Shown: positions 46,926 to 56,861, numbered from the stretch's first letter. The stretch is DNA of 64,000 bases from Acidobacteriota bacterium (GCA_021780075.1 JAJXZL010000005.1:1-64000), one strand, 5' to 3'. The notes: a model not told the origin generated them from the letters alone. Numbers and translations: made by a program.

Positions 46926-49742
46926 TTATCGTCGGAGCTTGCTGAGCCTGTTGATCACCGCCTTCAGCTCATCAAGCTTCTGTCCCGCAGCGCCCATTTT
47001 GCCCTCCGCCGTCAACCGCTGGTAGTCGGCAAAGTCTTGCGCAGCATCGGCAATCAGTCCATTGAGATCCGTCGCAGGTGCATTCGCTGGCCCGGGCCCA
47101 GCTGCGGCAGCAGCTGGCGGCGCCCCTATGGAGGTCAGCGAAGATGTCCCGCCACCAAAGAGGGCGTTCAGCGCCGCCTCGAAGGTTGGCCCGTACGCGA
47201 GTTTGTCCTGTAGCGCTAGCACAACCAGCCGCAATTCTGGCATGGGGCTGCGCTCTGCCTGGAGGTAAATGGGCTCCGCATAGAGCAACGCGCTACCCGA
47301 GGGGATGACCAGCAGGCTTCCACGCCGCACATGCGAACCTTGCTGATTCCACAGTGTCAATTGTCCTGAAAGCTGAGCGTTCTGATCGATGCGGGCCTCA
47401 ATCTGCAACGGCCCGTCCACCAGCCTGGTCTTTGGAAAGTTGTAGACCACCGCTTTGCCGTAGTTCGCACCGTCGCTGCGTCCGGCAATCCAGCCAATCA
47501 GATTGTTACGGTTCGCCGGCGTGAAGGGAAGAATTTCAACGAACTCCTCGCTGGGTTCTCCGGGCAATTTCATCAGCACGAAATTCGGCTGCATGGCTTG
47601 GGTGGTTTGCTCTCCACCTTGGGCCATCCCAATCTCCGTGGCGACCGTCCACAGATCCTCGCGGTTGTAGAACACGTCCGGATCAACCATGTGATACAGC
47701 CCGTACACCGCTGCCTGCACCTTGAGCAATGACTCAGGGTAGCGCACATGTTTGCGCAGATCGGCCGGCATCGCGGCGGCATCCTTGAACAGACTGGGGA
47801 AGAGGCAGCGGTATGCCGCCAGGATTGGATCCTTGGGGTCGAATGCGTAAAACGTCGTGGTGCCATCGTAGGCGTCAATCACCACCTTGACGCTATTGCG
47901 CATGTAGTTGATGGAGTTGTTGTTCAGGCCGTAGTGGGTGGAATACGGATAGTAGTCTGACGTTGTGAAGGCATCCATCATCCACAATAGGCGGCCATTC
48001 TCACCGAGCACGATGTAGGGATCATGCTCAAACGTGAGGAAGGGCGCCAAGGTCGTCACGCGGTCGCGCACGTTGCGCCGCATGAGCAAGCGACTTTCCG
48101 AGTTCACGTCATCGCTGAAGGGCAACTTCGCCAGATCGCCGCGGTCGAACGCCAGGAGGACTCGGCGCAGGAAACCACCCAGAGCAATGCCTCCATTGCC
48201 CTGATACGAGGTCAGGTTGTTTGTGTCTCCCTGCGGGTAGTTGAATTCCTGCTGCCGCGTCTTCACATACACATCGGTTTCGGTGAGCTCGCCGAAATAG
48301 ATCTCGGGACGCGTTACGCTGAGGCCAGGCACCGTACTCTGCACAGGCATGTTGCTCAGCATCAGCATGGGCAATCCCTCGGGCGTAAACCCATTCACGG
48401 GGTTCATGGTAATGCCGTAACCATGGGTGTATATCAGCCTCTCGTTAATCCAATTGCGGCTGCTTTCAGGAAGCTTGTCGACGTTCAGTTCTCGTACGGC
48501 GAGCATCATCTCTCGCGTGGTCCCATTGATCTCGTAGCGATCGATGTCGATGTCAGGGAAGTCGTAATAGGTACGGATCTCCTGAATCTGACGCAATGTG
48601 TCCTGCAGCGCTTGCCAGTCCCACAGTCGGATGTTTTGGAGAGTTACCTGATTATTAGGTGCATCGACTGCTGCGACAGTTGTCTCTGCGGGAAACTCGC
48701 GCTGTACGAATCGGTTCAGGCCAAAAGCCTGCCGTGTCGCCTCGATGTTATAGGCGATATAAGGTCGCTCGCGGACCAGTTCATTAGGCTTCACCAGAAA
48801 GCTGCTCACGTACCAACCGACCAAACCGACGGCGGCATAACAGACCACAGCCGGAACGATGGCTGCGATAAGCCAGCGACCGCGCGGCGCCCACACAGCG
48901 CTGAAAGCAGCGATCAAGGCCCCCAAGACAAGAGCTGCACAGACTACCAACATGCCGGTGAGCGTCACATGTGCATCGGTGTAAGTAACACCATCGAAGA
49001 TGGTGTGATGCTCGTACAATTGCGCGAATCGGCCAAGATATGTTTGCAGGGCAACGACGAGCAGCAGGAATGCAACCGTGATGGATGCGCCACGCCAGGA
49101 CGATGGGATGTAGTTGAAACGACGCTCGCCAAGTGCGTGCAATCCACTCGAAATCAGGATGAACAATCCGGCCAGCAAGCAGACGATAACCGCCAAGGTG
49201 AGCAGCCAGCCTGCTATGAGATTCCATGCGGGTAGAATGAAGAGAAAGAAGTTGAGCGGCTTGCCGAAGATCGGATCAGCTGTTGTACCCGCGGCGTGCG
49301 GAGCAAACCAGAACAGCGCAAGCGTCGTCCAGTTCGCCGTCATCGCACCGCCGGTGCCAAAAGCAACCAACAATGAAATGCCCATGGCGATGATACGCAG
49401 GACTGGATTGACTGAAAGATTAAGCTCCCGCCCACCAATGAAGATCGTATGATTTACCGGCAAATCGTCCAGATGTGCACGACTGAGAAGAGAAAACGCT
49501 CCGTAAACGATAATGAACGTAGCTGCTGCAAACGCGGCGAAGATACCCCACTGCAGAACTAACGTGCGGAGGAACACGTCCCCATATCCGAGCGACCGGA
49601 ACCAGAGCAAATCAACCCAATAGGACAACGCGGCCCGGCTTCCGAAGAAGATGACAGCAATGACCGCAAGCAGAAAGAGCCACATGTGATTGCGACGCCG
49701 CGGCAGCTGTGCTGTCTTAGGCCAATCGATCGACTCGGACAT
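46926..49742 (-). CDS. UPF0182-family membrane protein
   Basis: A 938-residue membrane protein of the UPF0182 (COG1615) family. The N-terminal 320 residues contain seven or so hydrophobic segments (LFLLAVIAVIFFGSRAALSYWVDLLWFRSLGYGDVF). A large soluble domain follows with EINGTTREMMLAVRELNVDKL, the signature GYGITMNPVNGFTPEGLP and YGLYHMVDPDVFYNREDLW. It ends in a disordered Ala/Pro/Gly linker and a coiled helix (LQKLDELKAVINRLSKL-like). The ATG at 49740-49742 follows GAGGTGAAGG. Function is unknown despite broad conservation. Confidence 0.95.
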   Translation of the reverse strand: MSESIDWPKTAQLPRRRNHMWLFLLAVIAVIFFGSRAALSYWVDLLWFRSLGYGDVFLRTLVLQWGIFAAFAAATFIIVYGAFSLLSRAHLDDLPVNHTIFIGGRELNLSVNPVLRIIAMGISLLVAFGTGGAMTANWTTLALFWFAPHAAGTTADPIFGKPLNFFLFILPAWNLIAGWLLTLAVIVCLLAGLFILISSGLHALGERRFNYIPSSWRGASITVAFLLLVVALQTYLGRFAQLYEHHTIFDGVTYTDAHVTLTGMLVVCAALVLGALIAAFSAVWAPRGRWLIAAIVPAVVCYAAVGLVGWYVSSFLVKPNELVRERPYIAYNIEATRQAFGLNRFVQREFPAETTVAAVDAPNNQVTLQNIRLWDWQALQDTLRQIQEIRTYYDFPDIDIDRYEINGTTREMMLAVRELNVDKLPESSRNWINERLIYTHGYGITMNPVNGFTPEGLPMLMLSNMPVQSTVPGLSVTRPEIYFGELTETDVYVKTRQQEFNYPQGDTNNLTSYQGNGGIALGGFLRRVLLAFDRGDLAKLPFSDDVNSESRLLMRRNVRDRVTTLAPFLTFEHDPYIVLGENGRLLWMMDAFTTSDYYPYSTHYGLNNNSINYMRNSVKVVIDAYDGTTTFYAFDPKDPILAAYRCLFPSLFKDAAAMPADLRKHVRYPESLLKVQAAVYGLYHMVDPDVFYNREDLWTVATEIGMAQGGEQTTQAMQPNFVLMKLPGEPSEEFVEILPFTPANRNNLIGWIAGRSDGANYGKAVVYNFPKTRLVDGPLQIEARIDQNAQLSGQLTLWNQQGSHVRRGSLLVIPSGSALLYAEPIYLQAERSPMPELRLVVLALQDKLAYGPTFEAALNALFGGGTSSLTSIGAPPAAAAAGPGPANAPATDLNGLIADAAQDFADYQRLTAEGKMGAAGQKLDELKAVINRLSKLRR

Positions 49743-50094
49743 CCTTCACCTCATTTTTGGCGTTTTATGGTCGGATTTCCAGAGCTTCTTGGGTGCCCGA
49801 AGTGTGCAAGTGCATGCGCGTCCCGAAACCAATCTCCACAATCTCGCCACCTATACTCTAGTCCTCTTCAGCGGACAGCAGTAGGACAACCACGTGCGAG
49901 CTTCATATTCACCGTTTCGAGTGAGCACGGGTCGGATTGCAGCCGAACCCTCTTCAAGGAATCATAGAGGCTGTCAACTCTCAACTTCAAAACGGAGAAG
50001 CTTTTGGGCTTTGATCACGCTCTATTATCCTCATGCGAGTGTTTGATGCCAGCGAGATGCATTCACTGGTAAGCGCGAAGAGATGAGGAAAATT

Positions 50095-50293
50095 GGGGCC
50101 GTACCTTCCGGTCACGGCGAAAATCCGGCCATACTTCGTTCACGCCCTTGCCCCTCGACGGTGGACCCGTCACAGCCCGCAGGCTCGGCCTCGTCTCCCA
50201 ACCCACGGACGAAGACGCATCCGCGGGAGGGCAGGGTCGAGGCCGGATTTCCGCGCGTAACGTCATTCACGCGGGTAGTGTGAACAGGCTTTA
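50095..50293. repeat. Second, diverged copy of the MITE-like element
   Basis: The right end, read from the other strand, starts TAAAGCCTGTTCACACTACC, matching the TAGGGCCTGTTCACACTACC end of the 26-kb element with two differences near the tip. The inner 150 bases also align by eye (for example CCGTGGGTTGGGAGACGAGG against CCGTGCGGTGGGAGATGAGG). The left terminal repeat is not recognisable. It abuts copy B of the IS630 remnant. Confidence 0.6.
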
Positions 50294-50720
50294 GCGTCTC
50301 GCGTACTTAATCTGTCTGCAAAGGCGGGTGACGGAGTCGAGAATCTGATCTGCGGTTTCGTGCCCGATGAAGGGCTTTGCAGCGCGAGTGCGGTGTTCGA
50401 TGAAGTCGCTGATTGCTGTTTTCCGTTCTTTGGTTGAGCGGTGAACGTCGCGCCAACGTGTCATCCACAAACCTGCGCCATCCTTTGCTGACGGTTTGGA
50501 TGCACGCATGAGTCTCCGCGGCGATGGCTGTAGCGGTCAGCCCCTTGAAGGCGTACGATGAGCCGTGCATCGAAAGGGCTTGGACAGTCGTCCTTCTCCG
50601 CGTCCATCCCGCAAGGTTGTGCGCTGCTCCTGGCTCAGTTCCATCAGCGGCAATCCGCGCCCTCGTCGCACCACCTCGCTACTGTCATGCCAGCGAGCCT
50701 CTTGTCACCTTTTGTTTAGT
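50292..50720 (-). mobile_element. IS630-family remnant with internal deletion, copy B
   Basis: Minus strand encodes GLTATAIAAETHACIQTVSK and then WRRFVDD (HTH of IS630), joined out of frame to the C-terminus HRSTKERKTAISDFIEH and KPFIGHETADQILDSVTRLC. The transposase core with the DDE residues is missing. It matches copy A over its whole length, from the starting TAGCGTC to TTTGTTTAGTT at the other end, including the same internal join. Confidence 0.75.
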
Positions 50721-51062
50721 TGACTGCAGACTCAGGACGCTAGCGAGAGCCCGTTGAAACTACTTACTGAGTTGCAATGTGGTTCGTAGTATGTGCGGTG
50801 CCCATCTCACGCATGGGAAAAGAGGAGCAGAATCTCCGTCTCCGGAACCAAACCGGGAAACCTTCATAGTTGCCGAGAGATCGGTATCCGTGCAAGGCTT
50901 TGTCTAGGAGAAACACGCGGCCTTCATCGCCGATCATGCGTTTCCGTAGGGTTGAGAGCTTGCAAAACTCCATTCAAGCCTCCGTTTCGGGATATTCGAT
51001 AACATCAATCCTGAGTGAGAAGCTGCACCAAAATCTCTGAATTGCTGAAGTGGAGTGAGAGG

Positions 51063-52823
51063 ATGAGCATGGGAAACAGGAATAGGCGAGAATTCCTCCT
51101 AGGAGCGGGTGTCACCTTAACCAATATAGCTTTCGGTCCACGCCTGTTTGCGAAAACTCGTGTGGTCAACCCGGATTTTGTGGCGCCCCAAAACGAATCA
51201 ACCCAGACAATAGTGCCATTGCCAGGAACTGTTGAGCCAGTTACGGAGAAAGCCGCGGTCCGAAGAGCAATGCGCGGCCTTATGGTGGACGCCGGTCGTG
51301 TACCAGAGCCGATGGATTACTATAGGCGGGTTATAGAGTTCTGCACAGAATGGGAATTCAATACACTCCACTTCCGACTGGCAGACGATCAGGGAAGCGC
51401 TTTGCGCTTCGATTCTGTTCCTGGTCTTGTGAACCATAAGAATGCATTTACACCAGAGCAATTGAAAGGCCTGGCCGAGTTTGCACAAAGCCACGGTATC
51501 GATTTAATCCCTGAACTGGAATCGTTTGGGCACACGGGATATATTACACGCTCTCCCACATATGCTCACTTGCTAGACCGCGAAACACAAGGTTCATCCG
51601 AATTCACGGGCATCATTCCAGTAAATCCCGAGACTCTGCATTTATTCGATAAGTTATATCGAGAGGTCGCCGCGATTTTCCCTTCGCACTATCTTCATGG
51701 CGGATGCGACGAGGTGAACTGGGGAGGTTCCGACATGTCCCGCGCAGCGCTTCGGACGAAAACTCGGGCTCAAATATGGGCGGAGTATCTCAATTCACTC
51801 AATCAAATGTCTGAGAGCTTGGGGAAACAATTTATCGTCTGGGGCGATTTTGTACTTCACAAAGAGCCGGAGATCCTTGGCAGTTTAAACAAAAATATCA
51901 TCATTATGGATTGGAACTACTGGGACAGCAACACCACCCGGATTCAAGGGGCGCTGGAGAAGGTCCGTGCCAATGGTTCTCGTGGAATTGGTGCACCTGG
52001 CTTGATTAACTACAAATGGGGTCCTCGGGTTGGTACCGAACAATTGCGGAATATCGATGCCTTTGCTGATTCCTACCTCGGGGCAAGCGACCCTGGTTCC
52101 TTGGGCGTCATTCTTACAAACTGGGTGCCAAGCCGCTACATTCAGAATTCGATCTGGGATGGATTTGCATATGCCGCCGTCGCGTTCAATGAAGGAACGG
52201 AAACGGCGCGGACCTCGGGATTCCGCCGCTTCGTGGAAAAGCACTATCGCACGAGCTGGAACGAGGTTTGGAGTGAGACATTCCAGCTGATTTATGACGC
52301 CGCGCCCAGAGTTAAAGAACGCGGGGAAGTGTCGTCCGTAGGTCTCCGGTTAATAACTCCCTGGAGTAATGACGAACAACTCGCAGCCCTGCTAAGAAAT
52401 AGATCCTCTTACCCGAACCCCTTTACGCGGCTGCGCGGCCTGCTCGTTCAGTTAGAACCGATGGTGCTGAGGAATCTCTCCGATTTTCAATCCCTTGCAC
52501 TCTGCATCGAGTATTTGGAGAAACTGTTTTGGCGTGAATCTGTTGTCATAGAACAAGCAGCAAAAAAGCCTGTAGAGAAAGAAACCACGGCCCTATTGAT
52601 TCAAGGGATTGCCAAACGTGATGAGGCACTAGCGCAGGCGTTGTCCACGGATTGGGACAAAGGGCGCTTTCCGAATTCCGAAGCAAAGCTGGAGCCTCTC
52701 TTTGGCCTCGAGCCGAAAGATCAGTTACTTTTCCAGTGGAAGCAAGCGGCGAACTATTCAGCTTCTCTAGCTAGACATCCAGTGCGCTTCCATCAACTGC
52801 TCACAACAGCGAAACCGGGGTGA
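51063..52823 (+). CDS. Tat-exported GH20 beta-N-acetylhexosaminidase
   Basis: Removes terminal N-acetylglucosamine from chito-oligosaccharides or other glycans outside the cytoplasm. The 586-residue protein begins with a twin-arginine signal (NRNRREFLLGAGVTLTNIAF). The TIM barrel shows FNTLHFRLADDQGSALRF and LIPELESFGHTGY. The catalytic pair lies in HYLHGGCDEVNWGG: aspartate at about residue 216 stabilises the oxazoline, and glutamate 217 is the acid. The ATG at 51063 follows GGAGTGAGAGG. It is upstream of nagB-like and nagA, in one direction. The C-terminal 150 residues are helical and of unknown role. Confidence 0.85.
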   Translation: MSMGNRNRREFLLGAGVTLTNIAFGPRLFAKTRVVNPDFVAPQNESTQTIVPLPGTVEPVTEKAAVRRAMRGLMVDAGRVPEPMDYYRRVIEFCTEWEFNTLHFRLADDQGSALRFDSVPGLVNHKNAFTPEQLKGLAEFAQSHGIDLIPELESFGHTGYITRSPTYAHLLDRETQGSSEFTGIIPVNPETLHLFDKLYREVAAIFPSHYLHGGCDEVNWGGSDMSRAALRTKTRAQIWAEYLNSLNQMSESLGKQFIVWGDFVLHKEPEILGSLNKNIIIMDWNYWDSNTTRIQGALEKVRANGSRGIGAPGLINYKWGPRVGTEQLRNIDAFADSYLGASDPGSLGVILTNWVPSRYIQNSIWDGFAYAAVAFNEGTETARTSGFRRFVEKHYRTSWNEVWSETFQLIYDAAPRVKERGEVSSVGLRLITPWSNDEQLAALLRNRSSYPNPFTRLRGLLVQLEPMVLRNLSDFQSLALCIEYLEKLFWRESVVIEQAAKKPVEKETTALLIQGIAKRDEALAQALSTDWDKGRFPNSEAKLEPLFGLEPKDQLLFQWKQAANYSASLARHPVRFHQLLTTAKPG

Positions 52824-52925
52824 GGGCTGAGAGCCTGTGATGCAAATGTTCACATTTCTCTTCGTCTATTTTGGGTTCTGGCCGCATGCCCGGGCCCAAC
52901 ATCGCGCAACCTTCTAAGGATTAAT

Positions 52926-53702
52926 ATGCCGACTATGGATCAAGCATCGCCCACGGGGTTTGTCATTCACATAGCAAAATCCCGTAGCGCAATGGCAGCG
53001 CATGCGGCTGAGGATATATCGCGCGAAATTCGCAGTTGTCTTGAGAAGCAGCCCGGCGTGCGCATGGTCTTCGCCGCCGCACCCAGCCAGAGCGAGATGC
53101 TCGCCGCGCTCTGCGAACAGAAGTGCATTGATTGGTCGCGCGTCACCGCCTTCCACATGGACGAGTACCTCGACGTGCCCGTGGACGCGCCGCAACGCTT
53201 TGGACTCTGGCTGCGCCGAGCCATCTTCGATCGGCTTCCCTTCGCTGCCGTGCACCTGATCGAGCCCGGCGACAATCCCGCGAAGACCGCCTCCCATTAT
53301 GCGGCAAAGCTCAACGCCGCACCTGTCGATATTGTCTGTTGCGGCATCGGTGTCAATGGCCATCTTGCCTTTAACGATCCTCCTGCCGACTTCGAAGATC
53401 CGCTCACTATCAAGGTCGTCGATCTCGATTTGCAGTGCCGCAAGCAGCAGGTGGATGACCAATGTTTTGCCGCGCTAAGTGACGTGCCCACTCGCGCGCT
53501 CACCATTACCGTACCTGGGCTCCTCGCCGCACACGCAATCTTTTGCACTGTGCCTGGCTCCATGAAGAAAGAAGCCGTCCGCCGCACACTTTTGGAGCCC
53601 ATCAATCCAATGTGCCCTGCTACTGCACTGCGCACGCATCCTCATTGCAGTATGTATCTCGACCCTGACTCAGCCAGTGATATCCGTTTGGATAATCACT
53701 GA
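52926..53702 (+). CDS. NagB-like glucosamine-6-phosphate deaminase/isomerase
   Basis: Would convert glucosamine-6-phosphate to fructose-6-phosphate and ammonia. The 258-residue protein has VTAFHMDEYLDV, the conserved aspartate loop, and GIGVNGHLAFNDPPADFED. In E. coli NagB the second loop reads N-D-G-H-I-A-F-N-E-P. Here the active-site Asp141 position is Asn and the Glu148 position is Asp, while His143 is kept. This is the variant subgroup often seen in acidobacteria and planctomycetes, so the reaction is likely but not proven. The ATG follows AAGGATTAAT. It is followed by nagA. Confidence 0.78.
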   Translation: MPTMDQASPTGFVIHIAKSRSAMAAHAAEDISREIRSCLEKQPGVRMVFAAAPSQSEMLAALCEQKCIDWSRVTAFHMDEYLDVPVDAPQRFGLWLRRAIFDRLPFAAVHLIEPGDNPAKTASHYAAKLNAAPVDIVCCGIGVNGHLAFNDPPADFEDPLTIKVVDLDLQCRKQQVDDQCFAALSDVPTRALTITVPGLLAAHAIFCTVPGSMKKEAVRRTLLEPINPMCPATALRTHPHCSMYLDPDSASDIRLDNH

Positions 53703-53785
53703 TCTGATGTTTGAAGGCTTTATCGCTGGAAACTGAAGCTGAAACAACACATTCGCATCGGAGAGTGCCGGTAGGCGTCCTGCAT

Positions 53786-54949
53786 ATGCCAAATACTAGC
53801 GATAGATCGTTGACCGGCCTCGACCCAAGCACAGGGAAATCGATCATCGTTCATTATGCCAATGGCCGCATCACTGCAATCACCGCGGGCGCGCCTGGAG
53901 AGACTGCATGGCTTGCTCCCGGCCTGATCGATCTGCAGGTGAATGGCTATCGCGGCAACGACATGAATGCTGACGATCTAACCATCGATGCTGTCCAAAA
54001 TCTTGCGCGCCGCATGCTTGCCACTGGCGTCACCACGTTTCTGCCAACGCTCATTACCGCCCCTGAACAGAAGATCATCCACAACTTGCGCATCATCTCT
54101 GCGGCCTGCCACGCGGATCCGCTTGTCGCGCACATGATCCCCTGCGTGCACGTCGAAGGCCCGCACATTGCGCCCGAGGACGGTCCACGTGGCGCACATC
54201 CCCGCGAGCATGTTCGCCCCCCAGACATCGCTGAATTTATGCGCTGGCAAGCGGCCTCTGACGATCTAGTCGGCATGGTCACACTGTCGCCGCACTATGC
54301 CTTAGCGCCCGAGTATATCCGTGTGCTGTCGGCACGCAGCATTCATATCTCGCTAGGTCACACAAGCGCCACTGAGGATCAGATACACTCAGCCGCTGCT
54401 GCCGGCGCCCGCCTCTGCACCCATCTCGGCAACGGCGTTGCCAAACTGCTTCCACGCCACCCGAATCTGATCTGGGCACAGTTGGCGAACGATCGCCTTT
54501 CCGCAACCTTCATCGCCGACGGCTATCATCTACCGGCCGACACGCTCACCGCGATGCTGCGCGCCAAGACAGTACCGCGTTCCATTCTGATCTCGGATCT
54601 GGTGACGCTCGCAGGGCTTGCCCCCGGCGAATATGTGACACCAGTTGGCGGCAGAGTCGATCTTCACCAGGATGGCCGCCTCAATGTCGCCGGCAGCGAC
54701 TATCTTGCCGGCGCAACCGCTACGCTGAAAAGCGCCATCGCATACATAGCCGCCAACACTGGCTTCAGCCTCGGCGACGCCATGCGGATGGCAACGGCCA
54801 ACCCCGGTAGTTTTGTGGGAAACCGCGGTGTATTGCGCGTGGGCGCGTCCGCAGATCTCATACGTTTCCGCTGGGAGCAAGGTTTCTCCACGCTCGTCAT
54901 CGAAGAAGCTGTCGTACAGGGCAAGAGCTGGCAATCAGAGGTTTGGTGA
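53786..54949 (+). CDS. nagA: N-acetylglucosamine-6-phosphate deacetylase (NagA)
   Basis: Removes acetate from GlcNAc-6-phosphate, feeding NagB. The 387-residue amidohydrolase shows APGLIDLQVNGYRGNDM. The metal ligands are in CVHVEGPHIAPEDGPRGAH (glutamate), ISLGHTSATEDQ (histidine) and LCTHLGNGVAKLL (histidine). The catalytic aspartate is in ILISDLVTLAGLAPGEY, where most NagA read T-D-x-M-x-x-x-G. The ATG at 53786 is preferred. An in-frame TTG at 53711, right after nagB, would add 25 residues. It is part of the GH20-nagB-nagA block. Confidence 0.9.
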   Translation: MPNTSDRSLTGLDPSTGKSIIVHYANGRITAITAGAPGETAWLAPGLIDLQVNGYRGNDMNADDLTIDAVQNLARRMLATGVTTFLPTLITAPEQKIIHNLRIISAACHADPLVAHMIPCVHVEGPHIAPEDGPRGAHPREHVRPPDIAEFMRWQAASDDLVGMVTLSPHYALAPEYIRVLSARSIHISLGHTSATEDQIHSAAAAGARLCTHLGNGVAKLLPRHPNLIWAQLANDRLSATFIADGYHLPADTLTAMLRAKTVPRSILISDLVTLAGLAPGEYVTPVGGRVDLHQDGRLNVAGSDYLAGATATLKSAIAYIAANTGFSLGDAMRMATANPGSFVGNRGVLRVGASADLIRFRWEQGFSTLVIEEAVVQGKSWQSEVW

Positions 54950-55214
54950 TGGAGATGGGTTTGGCTTTGACATGCCGCCCAAGTATAGCCCGCATTGCCA
55001 TTCCCTAGATTTTGGCCGCTCGCTAATAAATTGGGATATACCCCTGTTTCCTTGTATGTTGTGGCATAGCGTTATCCGCACGACCATGACCTGTATACGT
55101 AGGACGGCCGCGACGAAAACAGGCAGCACAAGGCGCGTTCCTAAGTGCAGTAGGGCTTGGAAGTCGCTTAGTTCAGTGAATTGTGGATCGGATTGTGGAT
55201 TGTCACTGTTCGGA

Positions 55215-55244
55215 CCATTCATTCTTTAAGTCTTTTGTAATGAA

Positions 55245-55247
<3 letters not shown>
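55215..55247 (-). terminator. Inverted repeat that overlaps the CCA end of tRNA-Asp
   Basis: CCATTCATT at 55215-55223 pairs with AATGAATGG at 55239-55247. The last three bases of the pair are the CCA end of the tRNA gene. The nine-base stem has a 15-base loop and could mark the 3' end of the precursor. No U-run follows on the tRNA strand, so a terminator role is uncertain. Confidence 0.4.
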
Positions 55248-55322
<75 letters not shown>

Positions 55323-55583
55323 GGTGCTACCTGGTCTGCAAAAGATGATTTCACGGAAGAAATCAGATCCCTGTTTCGTTCCGCCGGTTTACAACTCCCG
55401 GTCGCATCGGACCCGGGCGGGAACGGTGCGCTTTTGCTTCTGCAACAAGATTAAGTGTATCAGAAACTCCGGCCCTTGGGGAGCAAACCCAGCTTCACAT
55501 GGGCTGCGCCGGAGAGGCTGCGCGCACTGACTGACGTACCCAACTGGGTGCCGGCAACAGCGGCCAGGCCGAGAGGATTGCAC

Positions 55584-56699
55584 TTAGTTCGTGTACACCC
55601 GCACGTAGTCCACCAACATCTCCGCGGGAAACGGAGTAGAAGCGTTTGGCGCGCCGGGCCAATCACCGCCGATGGCCAGATTGAGGAGAATATAGTTGCT
55701 CTGCCCCGCGTCAAAAGGCCACACCGCACCCGATAGACTCTTCATGTTCGACGTCGTGTAAGTCACGTATGGATGAGTGGGGTCATCGACGTAATACGCC
55801 ACCTTGCCTTTGGACCAGATCATGCCATAGGTGTGCCAATCAGCTGCGGTATGACCGCTGGGGAAGTTAAAGACCGTGCCCAGCCCCCTGTTGCCGGTAA
55901 AGCCAATTCCATGGATAGATCCTTCATTCCAGTCGGGCGTCCTGGCTGCATTCACTCGCTCCAGCACATCCTGTTCGCCGCAGGCCGGCCAGTCGACAGT
56001 GTCGATGTTGTTGCCCATCAGCCAGCCCGCAGGCCATAAGCCCTGCGCCTCCGGCACACGCGCGCGCATCTCAAAACGGCCATACTGAAAGCTGAACAGA
56101 CCCTGAGTCTTAAGGCGTGCTGAGGTGTAAGTACCGCTCGCCGTACGTTGAGCCACGATATGTAGAGAACCGTCCGTACCCACATAGGAGTTGGGACTGG
56201 CCGTTGAGCAAGACGCGGCATTCGAACCCCACGCGCAGTAATTTTCCAGCTCATTATTTCCGAAGGCGCTATTGCCCGTGTCGTATGTCCACACCTGCGG
56301 ATTCGGTTGGGCGTTGGTGCCAGTTGGGTTGTTGAACTCGTCGCTCCACACCAGCGTGCCCGATGGAATATTGAGCTCAATTCTCTTTCCGGCAAAGCTG
56401 CTCGCCCTGTTGGAGGCAGAGACGACGATGGCCTTGACAGTGATGTTCGATACAACAAGAAATGGCGCATGGTAGATTTGCGACGATGTGCCGGGCACGC
56501 TGCCATCCACCGAGTAGTAAATGGTGCCACCTTTCAAGCTGGTGGCTATGCTTACGATCACCGCGCCATTCTGGGCCGGGGCAGTGGAGATGGCAGGTGC
56601 GGGCACTTGCGAAACAGATGCAGCATTCGTAGCGGCAAAACCAACGCAGCCACATCCGCAAAGCAAGGCACTCGACAAAACGACCGCTGCAATCTTCAC
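55584..56699 (-). CDS. GH16 beta-glucanase (laminarinase-like) with chitobiase-type domain
   Basis: A secreted 371-residue enzyme that would cleave beta-1,3- or mixed-linkage glucans. The signal/lipobox-like start is MKIAAVVLSSALLCGCGC. Residues ~40-105 form a chitobiase C-terminal (CHB_HEX-type) domain (GGTIYYSVDGSVPG, SNITVKAIVVS). The GH16 catalytic domain follows with LVWSDEFNNPTGTN and the active site in WPACGEQDVLERV, where E-x-D-x-x-E gives nucleophile and acid/base. It ends in DYVRVYTN. The GTG at 56697-56699 with GGAG upstream is preferred over a TTG four codons earlier. Confidence 0.88.
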   Translation of the reverse strand: MKIAAVVLSSALLCGCGCVGFAATNAASVSQVPAPAISTAPAQNGAVIVSIATSLKGGTIYYSVDGSVPGTSSQIYHAPFLVVSNITVKAIVVSASNRASSFAGKRIELNIPSGTLVWSDEFNNPTGTNAQPNPQVWTYDTGNSAFGNNELENYCAWGSNAASCSTASPNSYVGTDGSLHIVAQRTASGTYTSARLKTQGLFSFQYGRFEMRARVPEAQGLWPAGWLMGNNIDTVDWPACGEQDVLERVNAARTPDWNEGSIHGIGFTGNRGLGTVFNFPSGHTAADWHTYGMIWSKGKVAYYVDDPTHPYVTYTTSNMKSLSGAVWPFDAGQSNYILLNLAIGGDWPGAPNASTPFPAEMLVDYVRVYTN

Positions 56700-56861
56700 C
56701 GTACTCTCCAAACAAACACGACAAATTTATGCCGAACAGCAGCCTGCTCAACGAGCTGTCCCCCATCTAAGCACCCTGCATTTGACGTAGTCAGACCGCA
56801 TAAATGACTGCATGAAGATGGAGGGAGCGGAGAGTGGTCCAGTGCAACAAACTGGATAGGC

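Larger units (their letters stand above)
49743..51062. other. 1.3-kb gene-poor stretch with repeat and IS remnants
   Basis: No confident gene. It contains the second MITE-like copy (50095-50293) and IS630-derived copy B (50292-50720), placed end to end. Short open frames on both flanks (for example 50764-50973, minus) lack ribosome sites and family features. The last 20 bases hold GGAGTGAGAGG, which serves the GH20 gene. Confidence 0.55.

Noticed and set aside
48024-49235. Open frame of 403 codons on the + strand, antisense to the UPF0182 gene
   Set aside because: UPF0182 on the other strand has clear family motifs and a good ribosome site. The antisense frame shows no recognisable motif and is rich in Gln/His/Arg, as expected from a shadow.
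54935-55222. Possible small minus-strand gene near tRNA-Asp, considered as an integrase remnant
   Set aside because: No tyrosine-recombinase motif is present and no repeat of the tRNA 3' end was seen, so there is no support for an island at this tRNA.
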